Shown here one piece after another: positions 34,830 to 41,323 of a stretch of DNA of 41,323 nucleotides (the stretch's first letter is position 1; every line of letters begins with the position of its first letter). The position numbers and the translations under genes are program-made. The stretch is from Nitrospina sp. Its GTDB lineage: Bacteria; Nitrospinota; Nitrospinia; Nitrospinales; VA-1. The stretch lies in NCBI GenBank assembly GCA_018702695.1, contig JABIYR010000134.1, positions 1-41,323 on the forward strand, given 5' to 3'. Under the pieces are notes generated by a model. The model was not told where the DNA came from, made no database searches, and saw only the letters and a program-made list of their open reading frames with translations.

Positions 34830-35498
34830 TTATTTTTTATCAACGGATTTAAAAATCTCGTTTAATTTCTGCATATCTTCTTTAGAATATTGATCTTGAG
34901 GTTTGCCGTTATCAGGCAAGTGGTTTTTTAAACCTTCTAAGGTTTCAGTAATTTCTTTTATTTGTTTCAATTCCTCAAATTTTTCTTTAGCACCCTCCAA
35001 ATCAAAATTTGAAATACTTTTCCTGATATTTAACGTACCGGGATTCTTGTTTACAAAATCTAAAACCTTCGCCAAATAGGGGGCGGTATAAGAATCTTGA
35101 GTGATTTTATTGGATATTTCAGGGAAAAATTGTAATGGGAATGTGACGGCTACTAGAATAGCCACCCCTTTAGCCAAACCCACAATACCCCCTAAAATAC
35201 GGTTGAAAATAGTCAGGCTGGCTCCCGACCAGAGCATTCCGCTCGCAACCCGACCCATGAGCGAAATAATGATGGCAGTAATGATATAAATAGCCACGAA
35301 TGCAATTAGCTTAGCAATCGGATTACTGGGAATGCTTTGCATCAAAACATCAGCAAAAACAGACTGATATTTAACAGCCATGAAATAACCACCGATGTAT
35401 GCAAGGAGTGCAAAAACTTCTCGCACGAATCCTTTTATCAAAGAGAAAATCAGGCATAAACCCAGCACAGCTGAAACAAATATATCAAAGGGAGTCAT
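34830..35498 (-). CDS. CvpA-family inner-membrane protein
   Basis: A 222-residue membrane protein with four hydrophobic segments in the first about 130 residues (FDIFVSAVLGLCLIFSLIKG, FALLAYIGGYFMA, LIAFVAIYIITAIIISLMG, and GGIVGLAKGVAILVAVTF). The opening and the NRILGGIVGLAKG loop are the usual CvpA/colicin V production pattern. The C-terminal about 80 residues are a charged cytoplasmic tail (AKEKFEELKQIKEITETLEG) longer than in E. coli CvpA (162). The start overlaps the Nudix gene by 4 bases. The family is linked to envelope homeostasis; the molecular function is not established. Confidence 0.85.
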   Translation of the reverse strand: MTPFDIFVSAVLGLCLIFSLIKGFVREVFALLAYIGGYFMAVKYQSVFADVLMQSIPSNPIAKLIAFVAIYIITAIIISLMGRVASGMLWSGASLTIFNRILGGIVGLAKGVAILVAVTFPLQFFPEISNKITQDSYTAPYLAKVLDFVNKNPGTLNIRKSISNFDLEGAKEKFEELKQIKEITETLEGLKNHLPDNGKPQDQYSKEDMQKLNEIFKSVDKK

Positions 35499-36046
35499 AG
35501 GTTTTTATCAGTTATCATTTCATTCATGGAGGTATACATATCGGAAGCATCCAAATGTTCGAATAGTTTTTTAAATGAGGAGGTAAAACTATTTGGGCTC
35601 AAAGATATTTCTTTCCTAATATAGGGGAGGTCAAAAAATGCGCCCTCGCTAATTTCGTCTAAGTTGATCTGAACGACATCATCAGTAGAACAAGTATACA
35701 CCTGAATATGCTCACCGTGTGTTTCATGACAAGCCGCAATTTTAAAGGGAATACTTAATTCAGCCTTCAAACCCAACTCTTCAAAAAGTTCACGATGCGC
35801 ACACGCATCGTAAGATTCTCCGGCATCAACATGCCCCGATGAAGAAGTATCCCATAAACCGGGACTTTCATCTTTACAAAGCGCGCGTTTTTGCAAGAAC
35901 AACTCTTTGTCAGAATTGAAAACCAGAACATGGGTAGAACGATGCAATAACTGGTTTTCATGGATGTGTTTGCGTGAAGCCTGACCGATTACACGATCAT
36001 CGTCGTCCACGATATCATAAATTTCATTTTGAACATTCATGTGCAA
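35495..36046 (-). CDS. Nudix hydrolase (YfcD/IDI-like)
   Basis: A 183-residue Nudix protein. The full Nudix box is present, GHVDAGESYDACAHREL followed by FEELG (G-x5-E-x7-REU-x-EE-x-G-U), at about residues 71-92. Flanking features are an acidic start EIYDIVDDDDRVIGQASRK, HRSTHVLVFNSDKELFLQKR, and SPGLWDTSSSGHV. This start and the LFLQKR-W-D-T pattern match the YfcD/isopentenyl-diphosphate-isomerase-like branch; the substrate is unknown. ATG at 36046 (MHMNVQ) or two codons later are both possible. It lies 6 bases after the HPr fusion and overlaps the CvpA-family gene by 4. Confidence 0.88.
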   Translation of the reverse strand: MHMNVQNEIYDIVDDDDRVIGQASRKHIHENQLLHRSTHVLVFNSDKELFLQKRALCKDESPGLWDTSSSGHVDAGESYDACAHRELFEELGLKAELSIPFKIAACHETHGEHIQVYTCSTDDVVQINLDEISEGAFFDLPYIRKEISLSPNSFTSSFKKLFEHLDASDMYTSMNEMITDKNL

Positions 36047-36052
36047 ATTGTT

Positions 36053-37375
36053 TCAAGCATTACTTTGGTCTGGTCTTAGATAATTCAAAGACTGAGGAAA
36101 CTCCCCTTCTTCACAATAATTGTTCTGGGCTAAAATTTTCACGTCATTGATGGCCTGACGAGAACCTTCCATCGTGACTTGTTTGTAGCCTTTATCCGCA
36201 AGCAGACCACCTGCTTGCAAAAGACTCATAACTGATTTAGCATTAAATTTATCATCATCGATGATCATATTGAGCTCCCCCTCATGATGCCGGGCGATTA
36301 ATGAAATATAAGTTGAAGGCCGAGCGTGAAAACCTAAAGGGTGAGGAACATTCACTTCTGCGCGAACGATTTCGATGAAGTTTCCGAGAATTTTTCTTAC
36401 AAATTTATCGCCTTTTTGAAGGTAGAATTTACTGTAATAAATACCGAAATTAAAAATCTGACCTAACAACACATCTTTGTTGACCATCTGGGATATTTTT
36501 TGTCGGCATTCACTGTGTCTAATTTCATCCTCATGGCGTTCATAAAAATGACAAAGCCATAAAACAACTTCTAGCAGATGCAAGGGCATTGAAATATAAC
36601 CGCGCATATTTTTCAATTCTTCTACCGATTGTTCTATACGTGTGTTTTTGACATAGGTGTCGTATTCAGATTGAACACTATGAACCAGCTCTTTAAACAT
36701 TCGCACCAACTTCTCATCTAATTGGTCAGGGATGATATGACGAAATTTCTCTAGATCTTCACTTCGTTCAAAACCAGCATCGTTGACCATCTGAGCCACT
36801 TTTTTATACTTTTGGCAGAGATCTAAAATTCTTTCCTGTTCGCCTTTCACTTCATCTTCTAAAATCGTTCTGGGCAAGCGTTTATTGGATTCTATTTCAG
36901 AAAAATCATCTTGCGAAAAGGGTCCATCTGAAATTATCAGGCCATTTGCTCGACCGGTGCTGATAACCTCGGCCCGTAAATTTTGAATTGAGTTATTTAA
37001 AAATTCTAGGAGTTGATAGGCGGCTTTATGGAATTCGAGTGAATCTTCCTCTGATTCTCCCAGTGAATAATATGGATATCGATCCAAAATATGTTTTAAA
37101 TAAAAAGCCGCAATCGTAAGGTTACGAATGCAGGCTACATATTCTGAAAAAAAGGACCACGTCTTATTTTCTCTAGCTCCATATTCGTCTAAAAAACATT
37201 CTAGATATTCTGTTTCCTGAATAAGGCTGGAATAAAATTTGCGCGACACTTCTTTTTTATTTTTAAGTTTCTCGCAAAATAAGGCACTGATTTTTATAAA
37301 GGGTCGTGTGGGCTCTTGTAAAATGGGTAGAAACTCGTCTTCAGCAATTATTTGAATCAGAGATTTTGCTTCCAT
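36053..37375 (-). CDS. HPr-domain protein with large unknown N-terminal region
   Basis: A 440-residue protein whose last about 90 residues (337-425) are an HPr domain. HPLGFHARPSTYISLIA carries the phospho-accepting histidine equivalent (His350), and FNAKSVMSLLQAGGLLADKG carries the Ser46 equivalent (Ser381). HPr transfers phosphate in the PTS. Normally it is an 88-residue protein, so the 330-residue N-terminal extension is the notable part. That part is all-helical by eye, rich in Tyr/Glu/Arg (FYSSLIQETEYLECFLDEYG; LEVVLWLCHFYERHEDEIRH), with no membrane segment and no family I recognise. No EI, EIIA or HprK gene is in the window. The ATG start (complement of 37373-37375) is firm. Confidence 0.8.
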   Translation of the reverse strand: MEAKSLIQIIAEDEFLPILQEPTRPFIKISALFCEKLKNKKEVSRKFYSSLIQETEYLECFLDEYGARENKTWSFFSEYVACIRNLTIAAFYLKHILDRYPYYSLGESEEDSLEFHKAAYQLLEFLNNSIQNLRAEVISTGRANGLIISDGPFSQDDFSEIESNKRLPRTILEDEVKGEQERILDLCQKYKKVAQMVNDAGFERSEDLEKFRHIIPDQLDEKLVRMFKELVHSVQSEYDTYVKNTRIEQSVEELKNMRGYISMPLHLLEVVLWLCHFYERHEDEIRHSECRQKISQMVNKDVLLGQIFNFGIYYSKFYLQKGDKFVRKILGNFIEIVRAEVNVPHPLGFHARPSTYISLIARHHEGELNMIIDDDKFNAKSVMSLLQAGGLLADKGYKQVTMEGSRQAINDVKILAQNNYCEEGEFPQSLNYLRPDQSNA

Positions 37376-37448
37376 CTATGTTACCTAGAAAAGAAAAGAT
37401 TAGAGTGAGAGTGCAAACAACTAACAGTATACTCGGATATGAGGTGGG

Positions 37449-37991
37449 TTAAAAGGCTACAGATTTTGCAAAGATTTTTGGAGGTATGTATTTTTGCCAA
37501 ATTTCTAAATGCGAATTGGGCCCAGAGGGTATGATGAACGGAATAGATTGAAAGTCTGGTTTCTTAGGAGGCTGGCATAACGGCATATCCATTTCCAAGG
37601 GTGTGCGGTCTCCCTTTCTAAGGTTACAAGGTTTACAAGCCACAACGATATTAGTCCAGTTTGTGGCCCCACCCCGTGACTTAGGAACGATGTGGTCAAC
37701 CGTGAGCGGCTGGTTGGATGCGCCGCAGTACTGACAGGTATAGTTATCTCGACGTAAAATATTTTTTTTACTGAACGCCAAGCCTTTGCTTCGGTTTCGA
37801 CGAACCATTTTCAAAGTACGAATTACAGTAGGAAGTTTAAAGACGGTAGAAGGCGTGCGAACTAAATAACCAGCGCTCTCCAAATCTTCTGCCCTGCCCC
37901 CAAACACCATGATTATGGCGTGACGAGCACTGCAAAATTGGAGTGGCTCATAAGAATAATTCAAGACTAGACTTTTAAACGAATCGATCAT
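37449..37991 (-). CDS. HNH endonuclease-domain protein
   Basis: A 180-residue protein. The C-terminal HNH/McrA-type module (about 85-150) reads RRDNYTCQYCGASNQPLTVD, then HIVPKSRGGATNWTNIVVAC, then CNLRKGDRTP. This contains the paired CxxC zinc knuckles and the His-Asn-His metal site. The N-terminal part (SYEPLQFCSARHAIIMVFGG and PTVIRTLKMVRR) matches the widespread chromosomal 'HNH endonuclease' type rather than a phage or restriction nuclease. A good TTGACA-N18-TAAAAT promoter lies about 70 bases upstream. It may be the first gene of the minus-strand run through HPr, Nudix and CvpA. The cellular role is unknown. Confidence 0.88.
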   Translation of the reverse strand: MIDSFKSLVLNYSYEPLQFCSARHAIIMVFGGRAEDLESAGYLVRTPSTVFKLPTVIRTLKMVRRNRSKGLAFSKKNILRRDNYTCQYCGASNQPLTVDHIVPKSRGGATNWTNIVVACKPCNLRKGDRTPLEMDMPLCQPPKKPDFQSIPFIIPSGPNSHLEIWQKYIPPKIFAKSVAF

Positions 37992-38057
37992 CTTTCCAAA
38001 CCTTTCGTCGGTGGAAAAACTTGATTTGCTTGGGCCGTGACTTATTAAACTGCAAAA

Positions 38058-38087
38058 ATTTTACTCTTTCACCCAACAAACTGTCAA
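38058..38087 (-). promoter_or_regulatory. Sigma70-type promoter upstream of the HNH gene
   Basis: On the minus strand: TTGACA (38087-38082), 18-base spacer, TAAAAT (38063-38058). The -35 is perfect and the -10 matches 5/6. It starts 14 bases after the stop of the FAD oxidase gene, so the HNH-to-coaE/fliL run probably has its own promoter. Confidence 0.6.
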
Positions 38088-38100
38088 TAAAAAGGCTATT

Positions 38101-39519
38101 TCAAAAAATATTCCCCGTATTGAGTCTCAGTTCTGGGTCTAGGCATTGTTTGAGCGTTTTCAAATCGTTCAACCCCATAACGCCTACCATCCTTGCAAAA
38201 TATTGCTTTTTCAGTTTACCGATTCCATGTTCTGCCGAAACCGTCCCTCCCCATTGCAATATCTGTTCGACTATTTGATCGTATATTGATTGCGCCAGTA
38301 GGGTTTGTGAGGCACTGGGAAGAAGGTTAATATGCAGGTGATTATCTCCCAAATGCCCGAACATCACATAGTCTAGGTGGCTAGTTTCTAGTAATTCCTT
38401 ATAAAATCGCATCATGGGGAAGAAATATTTGTCGGGAACAGCCATGTCTGTACCGAGCTTAATCCGTTTCGCACGACTATTCTCTTCATTAATGATAACG
38501 GGGATTTGATGGCGGAAATCATGAAATCGTTGTGCGTCATTAGGGTCCTGCGCAAACCACGAATCTTCAAGACTCCTCCCTTCAGCGTTCAAAAAAACGA
38601 ACCAATTTTCTAAAACCTCATCATAATCATTCTCATTGCTAATACTTTGTTCAAAAAACAAGGCGGCTTTGGCATTATGAGGAATATTTTTATATTTATT
38701 CTTCAACCTATTGAGAGAATGTGTATCGAAATATTCAAGGGAACAGGGGTCTATATTCCCACCATTAATGGATTTAATTTTAGCAACCAGTTCCCAACAA
38801 TATTCTTCTTTTTCAAAAAATAAGATGCCGCTCACAAAATCTTCAGGGCGTGGAAGCAAACGCAGAATTATCTTGGTAAAAACCGCCAACGTCCCATCTG
38901 AACCGATGAACAAATCCAGCCAGTCCATATCAGGACGAACATAAAAACCCGCTGAATTTTTACAATCAGGGCTTTGGTAGGTAATTTCAGGAAATTCCAA
39001 TGTACTGCCATCTTCAAAGCACAATGGTTCAGAAATCTTCAAGCCTTTTTTAAGCTTGAGCTTTCGTCCATCAATGAGGATGCATTCAATCTCATCCACG
39101 AAATCACGTGTGCAACCATATTTATAACTTCGAGAACCCGATGCATTGGTTGCTAAAGTTCCCCCTAATGATGCCAACGCTTCTGTTGGATTAAGGGGAT
39201 AAAACCATTCCGTAGAAAATAAAAAATCGTTAAGCGCCTTTAGGGTGACAGCAGGGCCCACTGTGATTCTGCCTGAATCGAGAACCCCTATTTCATCAAA
39301 TTTTTCCAACGATACAATGACCCCTGCAAGAGGGATACGGGATGCTGTCAGCCCGGTGCCCGCTCCCGCCAAGGTGACGGGGCGTTTATCATGAGCGAGG
39401 AATTTTACCAGCTCCTCTACGGTTTCAGGAATCACAACCTCATCTGCATTACCTCCAGAATAATTAGAGGCATCCTGCAAATAGGGGGCAATGGTTCCGG
39501 GATCATTTTTTCGGATCAT
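38101..39519 (-). CDS. FAD-linked oxidase (GlcD/D-lactate dehydrogenase family)
   Basis: A 472-residue flavoprotein. The FAD-binding (PCMH-type) domain shows PVTLAGAGTGLTASRIPLAG (about 46-65), ALASLGGTLATNASGSRSYK and GCTRDFVDEIE. The C-terminal FAD-oxidase domain has YVMFGHLGDNHLHINLLPS and SAEHGIGKLKKQYF, the metal/substrate histidine blocks. Members oxidise 2-hydroxy acids such as glycolate, D-lactate or D-2-hydroxyglutarate; which one cannot be read here, and no glcE/glcF partners are adjacent. It starts at ATG, complement of 39517-39519. Confidence 0.88.
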   Translation of the reverse strand: MIRKNDPGTIAPYLQDASNYSGGNADEVVIPETVEELVKFLAHDKRPVTLAGAGTGLTASRIPLAGVIVSLEKFDEIGVLDSGRITVGPAVTLKALNDFLFSTEWFYPLNPTEALASLGGTLATNASGSRSYKYGCTRDFVDEIECILIDGRKLKLKKGLKISEPLCFEDGSTLEFPEITYQSPDCKNSAGFYVRPDMDWLDLFIGSDGTLAVFTKIILRLLPRPEDFVSGILFFEKEEYCWELVAKIKSINGGNIDPCSLEYFDTHSLNRLKNKYKNIPHNAKAALFFEQSISNENDYDEVLENWFVFLNAEGRSLEDSWFAQDPNDAQRFHDFRHQIPVIINEENSRAKRIKLGTDMAVPDKYFFPMMRFYKELLETSHLDYVMFGHLGDNHLHINLLPSASQTLLAQSIYDQIVEQILQWGGTVSAEHGIGKLKKQYFARMVGVMGLNDLKTLKQCLDPELRLNTGNIF

Positions 39520-39593
39520 TGATATCTTTTAAGGCGAGGATTTTCCGCCGTGTTATAGGGGCTTGCAAAAATAATTATCGGGTCGGATATTCG

Positions 39594-39752
39594 TTACGAG
39601 GGGTCATTAGGAGGTTGATTATTCTTATCCCTGTTCTCTCGTCGTTCTGCTTCCATCTTAGGTTGTTTATGAATAAAACCCGCGTATTTAACCATTAAAA
39701 CCATCATTCCGACCGCAAACAATGCCGCTAATCCTAAAAATAAATTGTCCAC
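39594..39752 (-). CDS. Small single-pass membrane protein (52 residues)
   Basis: The GTG start (complement of 39750-39752) is preceded by GAGGAGGGGGA, one of the strongest Shine-Dalgarno sequences in the window. The protein opens DNLFLGLAALFAVGMMVLMV, a single transmembrane helix beginning almost at the N-terminus. It is followed by a basic, hydrophilic tail (HKQPKMEAERRENRDKNNQP). The helix-then-charged-tail design implies an inner-membrane anchor with a cytoplasmic tail. A TTTAAA-N17-TATAAT promoter lies just upstream. It precedes the FAD oxidase gene by 74 bases on the same strand. No family is recognised; it could be missed by length cut-offs. Confidence 0.65.
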   Translation of the reverse strand: MDNLFLGLAALFAVGMMVLMVKYAGFIHKQPKMEAERRENRDKNNQPPNDPS

Positions 39753-39781
39753 TCCCCCTCCTCAAAAAATATTTATTGTCT

Positions 39782-39810
39782 ATTATAACATCCTTGAAGG
39801 CCTGTTTAAA
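39782..39810 (-). promoter_or_regulatory. Sigma70-type promoter of the 52-residue membrane protein
   Basis: On the minus strand: TTTAAA (39810-39805), 17-base spacer, consensus TATAAT (39787-39782). The transcription start would be near 39775, giving a leader of about 22 bases that contains the strong ribosome binding site. Confidence 0.55.
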
Positions 39811-39841
39811 GTTTCTGAGTCTATTCTCATGACCTGCGTGC

Positions 39842-39871
39842 TTGACAGCCCCCCTATTGGCTAAGTATCCT
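39842..39871 (+). promoter_or_regulatory. Sigma70-type promoter of the AAA ATPase gene
   Basis: Perfect TTGACA (39842-39847), 18-base spacer, TATCCT (39866-39871). Transcription would start near 39878. AAGGA (39896-39900) lies 7 bases before TTG 39908 and supports that start. Confidence 0.55.
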
Positions 39872-39907
39872 ATCTGCATTTGAAACTGAGTAATTAAGGA
39901 TCGAGCT

Positions 39908-40855
39908 TTGAATACATCGACAAAAAAAATCGTAGACATAGATGGGGTCAGCTTACATTTGAGCCAACCCGACACCACTCCTTCAGAATGGATCGGGCAA
40001 GATGAAGTGCTCAAACAAATTCAGGCCTGTTGGATGGTTATATCCGAGAAAGACTTTCCTCTTTCGCCCCGTATAACCGGGATGCCCGGAACCGGGAAAA
40101 CAACCCTAGCAATGGTGGCGGCAAAACAGAGAAAACAACCACTTTATATTTTTCAATGCACCAGTGATACAAGACCCGAGGATTTGCTGATCACCCCTGT
40201 TTTATCTGAAAAAGGGAAAATTTCTTATCATGCGTCTCCCCTTGTCTGTGCCATGATTGAAGGTGGAATTTGTATTCTTGATGAAGGAAATAGGATGAAT
40301 GAGAAAAGTTGGGCTTCCTTGGCCCCCTTGCTCGATCATCGTCGTTATGTCGAATCGATCATCGCCGGAATTCAAATTCGCGCTCACAAAGAATTTCGGG
40401 CCTGCGTCACCATGAATAATGACGAATCCACCTTCGAAATCCCCGATTATATTTTATCGAGACTGCAACCCACTTTGCAGATGTCGATGCCCAGTTATCA
40501 CGATGAGTTAGCAATATTGAAATATCATCTGCCTTTTTCAGAAGACGATCTTTTAAAAATGACAGTGGATTTTCTGCAGAAATCACATCAATTAGATTTG
40601 GATTTTTCGCCTCGTGACGGCATTCACATTATCCGATATGCTCTCAAGCGAATCAGTCAAGATAAAGACAATCCGCTCGCTAAAGACAAAATGTGGCAAG
40701 AGGCGGTCAGCAAGGTTCTTGGTGATGAAGCACTCGATCTGGATGCTCTGGCTTCCAGCAACCGTAGAGCATTGGGTGAAGACCGGCTTCCGATGGGCTT
40801 GGGTGACTTCTTCTTCAATGATGACAACCCTTTGCACCCGGATAGCGATCATTAA
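39908..40855 (+). CDS. MoxR/AAA_5-type AAA+ ATPase
   Basis: A 315-residue AAA+ ATPase. Walker A is GMPGTGKT (58-65), Walker B with the following acidic residue is [17 protein letters not shown], and sensor 1 is the asparagine pair in [24 protein letters not shown] supplies the arginine-finger region. The block [20 protein letters not shown] is the MoxR-like dynein-subfamily insert. A C-terminal lid follows, and the tail ([20 protein letters not shown]) is hydrophilic. MoxR ATPases usually act as chaperones with a VWA-domain partner. Here the next gene, 12 bases downstream, is unrecognised and no VWA gene is visible before the edge. TTG 39908 is preceded by AAGGA. Confidence 0.85.
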   Translation: MNTSTKKIVDIDGVSLHLSQPDTTPSEWIGQDEVLKQIQACWMVISEKDFPLSPRITGMPGTGKTTLAMVAAKQRKQPLYIFQCTSDTRPEDLLITPVLSEKGKISYHASPLVCAMIEGGICILDEGNRMNEKSWASLAPLLDHRRYVESIIAGIQIRAHKEFRACVTMNNDESTFEIPDYILSRLQPTLQMSMPSYHDELAILKYHLPFSEDDLLKMTVDFLQKSHQLDLDFSPRDGIHIIRYALKRISQDKDNPLAKDKMWQEAVSKVLGDEALDLDALASSNRRALGEDRLPMGLGDFFFNDDNPLHPDSDH

Positions 40856-40867
40856 AACAGATAACTT

Positions 40868-41323
40868 ATGAGCCAGATTCTCAAACTCAGTGATCGTATT
40901 CAATTTCTGCCTGTGGTTCATGGCAGTGGTAGTTTTGCCCGAGAGGTGCGTCATCAGCTTTTATCGAACTCCTGCGATTGTCTCGCTATCGCCCTGCCGC
41001 CCGAGTTCCAACCAACGGTTGAGCAAGGCATCAACCACCTGCCAGCGATTTCTCTAAGTTGTCAGGAGCAATCCAATGGGGCTATGAATTATGTGCCCAT
41101 CGACCCCAGTCAGCCATTTATCATGGGTCTGCGCATTGCCATGCAGGAGGGAATTTCTCGTCATTTCATCGACTGGAGCACTGAAAGCTATGAAAAAAGG
41201 AGTGTGGATTTCCCTGATAGCTTTTCTTTAAGCAAACTCTATTATGAGAAATACATCAGCACCCTGCTTTTGACTCTAAAACGGCCCGAAGATAAGACTT
41301 TACATTTCTGGCGTGCACGATGG
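40868..41323 (+). CDS. Unrecognised partner gene of the AAA ATPase (3' end cut by window edge)
   Basis: The frame is open from ATG 40868 through the last base (152 codons visible). It begins SQILKLSDRIQFLPVVHGSG, then FAREVRHQLLSNSCDCLAIA, LPPEFQPTVEQ, and a later PFIMGLRIAMQEGISRHFID segment. The early His-Gly motif, the helix of VR...L, and the 'xCLAIALPPE' strand recall the TraB/EreA/DUF5682-type fold, whose members occur beside MoxR ATPases. That is only a resemblance by eye. It follows the ATPase by 12 bases and is surely cotranscribed. Only the N-terminal part is available, so no function is assigned. Confidence 0.6.
   Translation, partial: MSQILKLSDRIQFLPVVHGSGSFAREVRHQLLSNSCDCLAIALPPEFQPTVEQGINHLPAISLSCQEQSNGAMNYVPIDPSQPFIMGLRIAMQEGISRHFIDWSTESYEKRSVDFPDSFSLSKLYYEKYISTLLLTLKRPEDKTLHFWRARW

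Noticed and set aside
37449-37991. HNH gene as a homing endonuclease or restriction enzyme
   Set aside because: No intron, intein or methyltransferase is adjacent and the N-terminal half matches the common chromosomal HNH type.
39688-40014. 108-codon minus-strand frame over the start of the AAA ATPase gene
   Set aside because: Antisense shadow of a strongly supported gene and overlapping the 52-residue gene's promoter; composition is not protein-like.

Overview
The window reads as one contiguous stretch of chromosome from a flagellated, Gram-negative-type bacterium. The supporting features are an MltD-like wall hydrolase with a signal peptide, a lipoprotein candidate, FliL, a FlgT-like periplasmic protein and a FlgK-length-control (FliK-like) gene. 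It is AT-rich (roughly 40-43% G+C by eye) with dense, often overlapping genes and frequent TTG/GTG starts. I saw no rRNA, tRNA, IS element, integrase or CRISPR array. Gene content would suit a marine Nitrospinota or deltaproteobacterial-type lineage (for example SAR324-like), but that is inference and cannot be settled from the sequence.

Left part, 1-10.5 kb. A pabB-pabC pair for p-aminobenzoate is entered mid-gene; the pabB frame is open to the left edge. It is followed by an Lcl/DUF1566-like gene and an unrecognised minus-strand gene. Next comes a biotin (pimelate-moiety) operon with its own sigma70-like promoter: bioF, a BioH-like alpha/beta hydrolase, an unusual DUF429-GAF-histidine kinase fusion, and bioC. 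A Maf/DUF115 glycosyltransferase-like gene (motility-associated family) and a small 56-residue protein with a very good promoter and ribosome binding site follow.

Middle, 10.5-24.3 kb. This part holds a thioredoxin-fold protein and a TPR lipoprotein (minus), a DnaJ/CbpA-type co-chaperone and a 2Fe-2S ferredoxin (plus), and a membrane-anchored NB-ARC/TPR STAND ATPase (minus). Then comes the pyrimidine operon pyrR-pyrB-pyrC-carA-X-carB. Its leader contains, in order, a promoter, a PyrR-binding-type hairpin and an intrinsic terminator, which is a complete PyrR attenuation layout. Gene X between carA and carB is unrecognised but joined to both by one-base overlaps.

Right part, 24.3-41.3 kb. A FlgT/CsgG-like exported protein lies behind a sigma28-type (FliA) promoter. 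It is followed by an SUMF1-fold exported protein that may be translated leaderless, endonuclease III (nth) and an M14-type metallopeptidase. From 27.8 to 39.8 kb all genes are on the minus strand. In transcription order they are a 52-residue membrane protein, an FAD-linked oxidase (GlcD family), an HNH nuclease, an HPr-domain fusion, a Nudix hydrolase, a CvpA-family protein, a class IV aminotransferase, coaE, fliL, a small unknown gene, a FliK-like/FlhB-C-terminal-like (YlqG/YlqH) pair and an MltD-like lytic transglycosylase. A MoxR-type AAA ATPase and the start of an unrecognised partner gene run off the right edge.

Best candidates for something new are the DUF429-histidine kinase in the biotin operon, the unknown coupled gene between carA and carB, the HPr domain fused to a 330-residue unknown module, the MoxR plus partner pair at the edge, and the membrane NB-ARC/TPR protein. 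I do not see an obvious complete new defence or mobile system.
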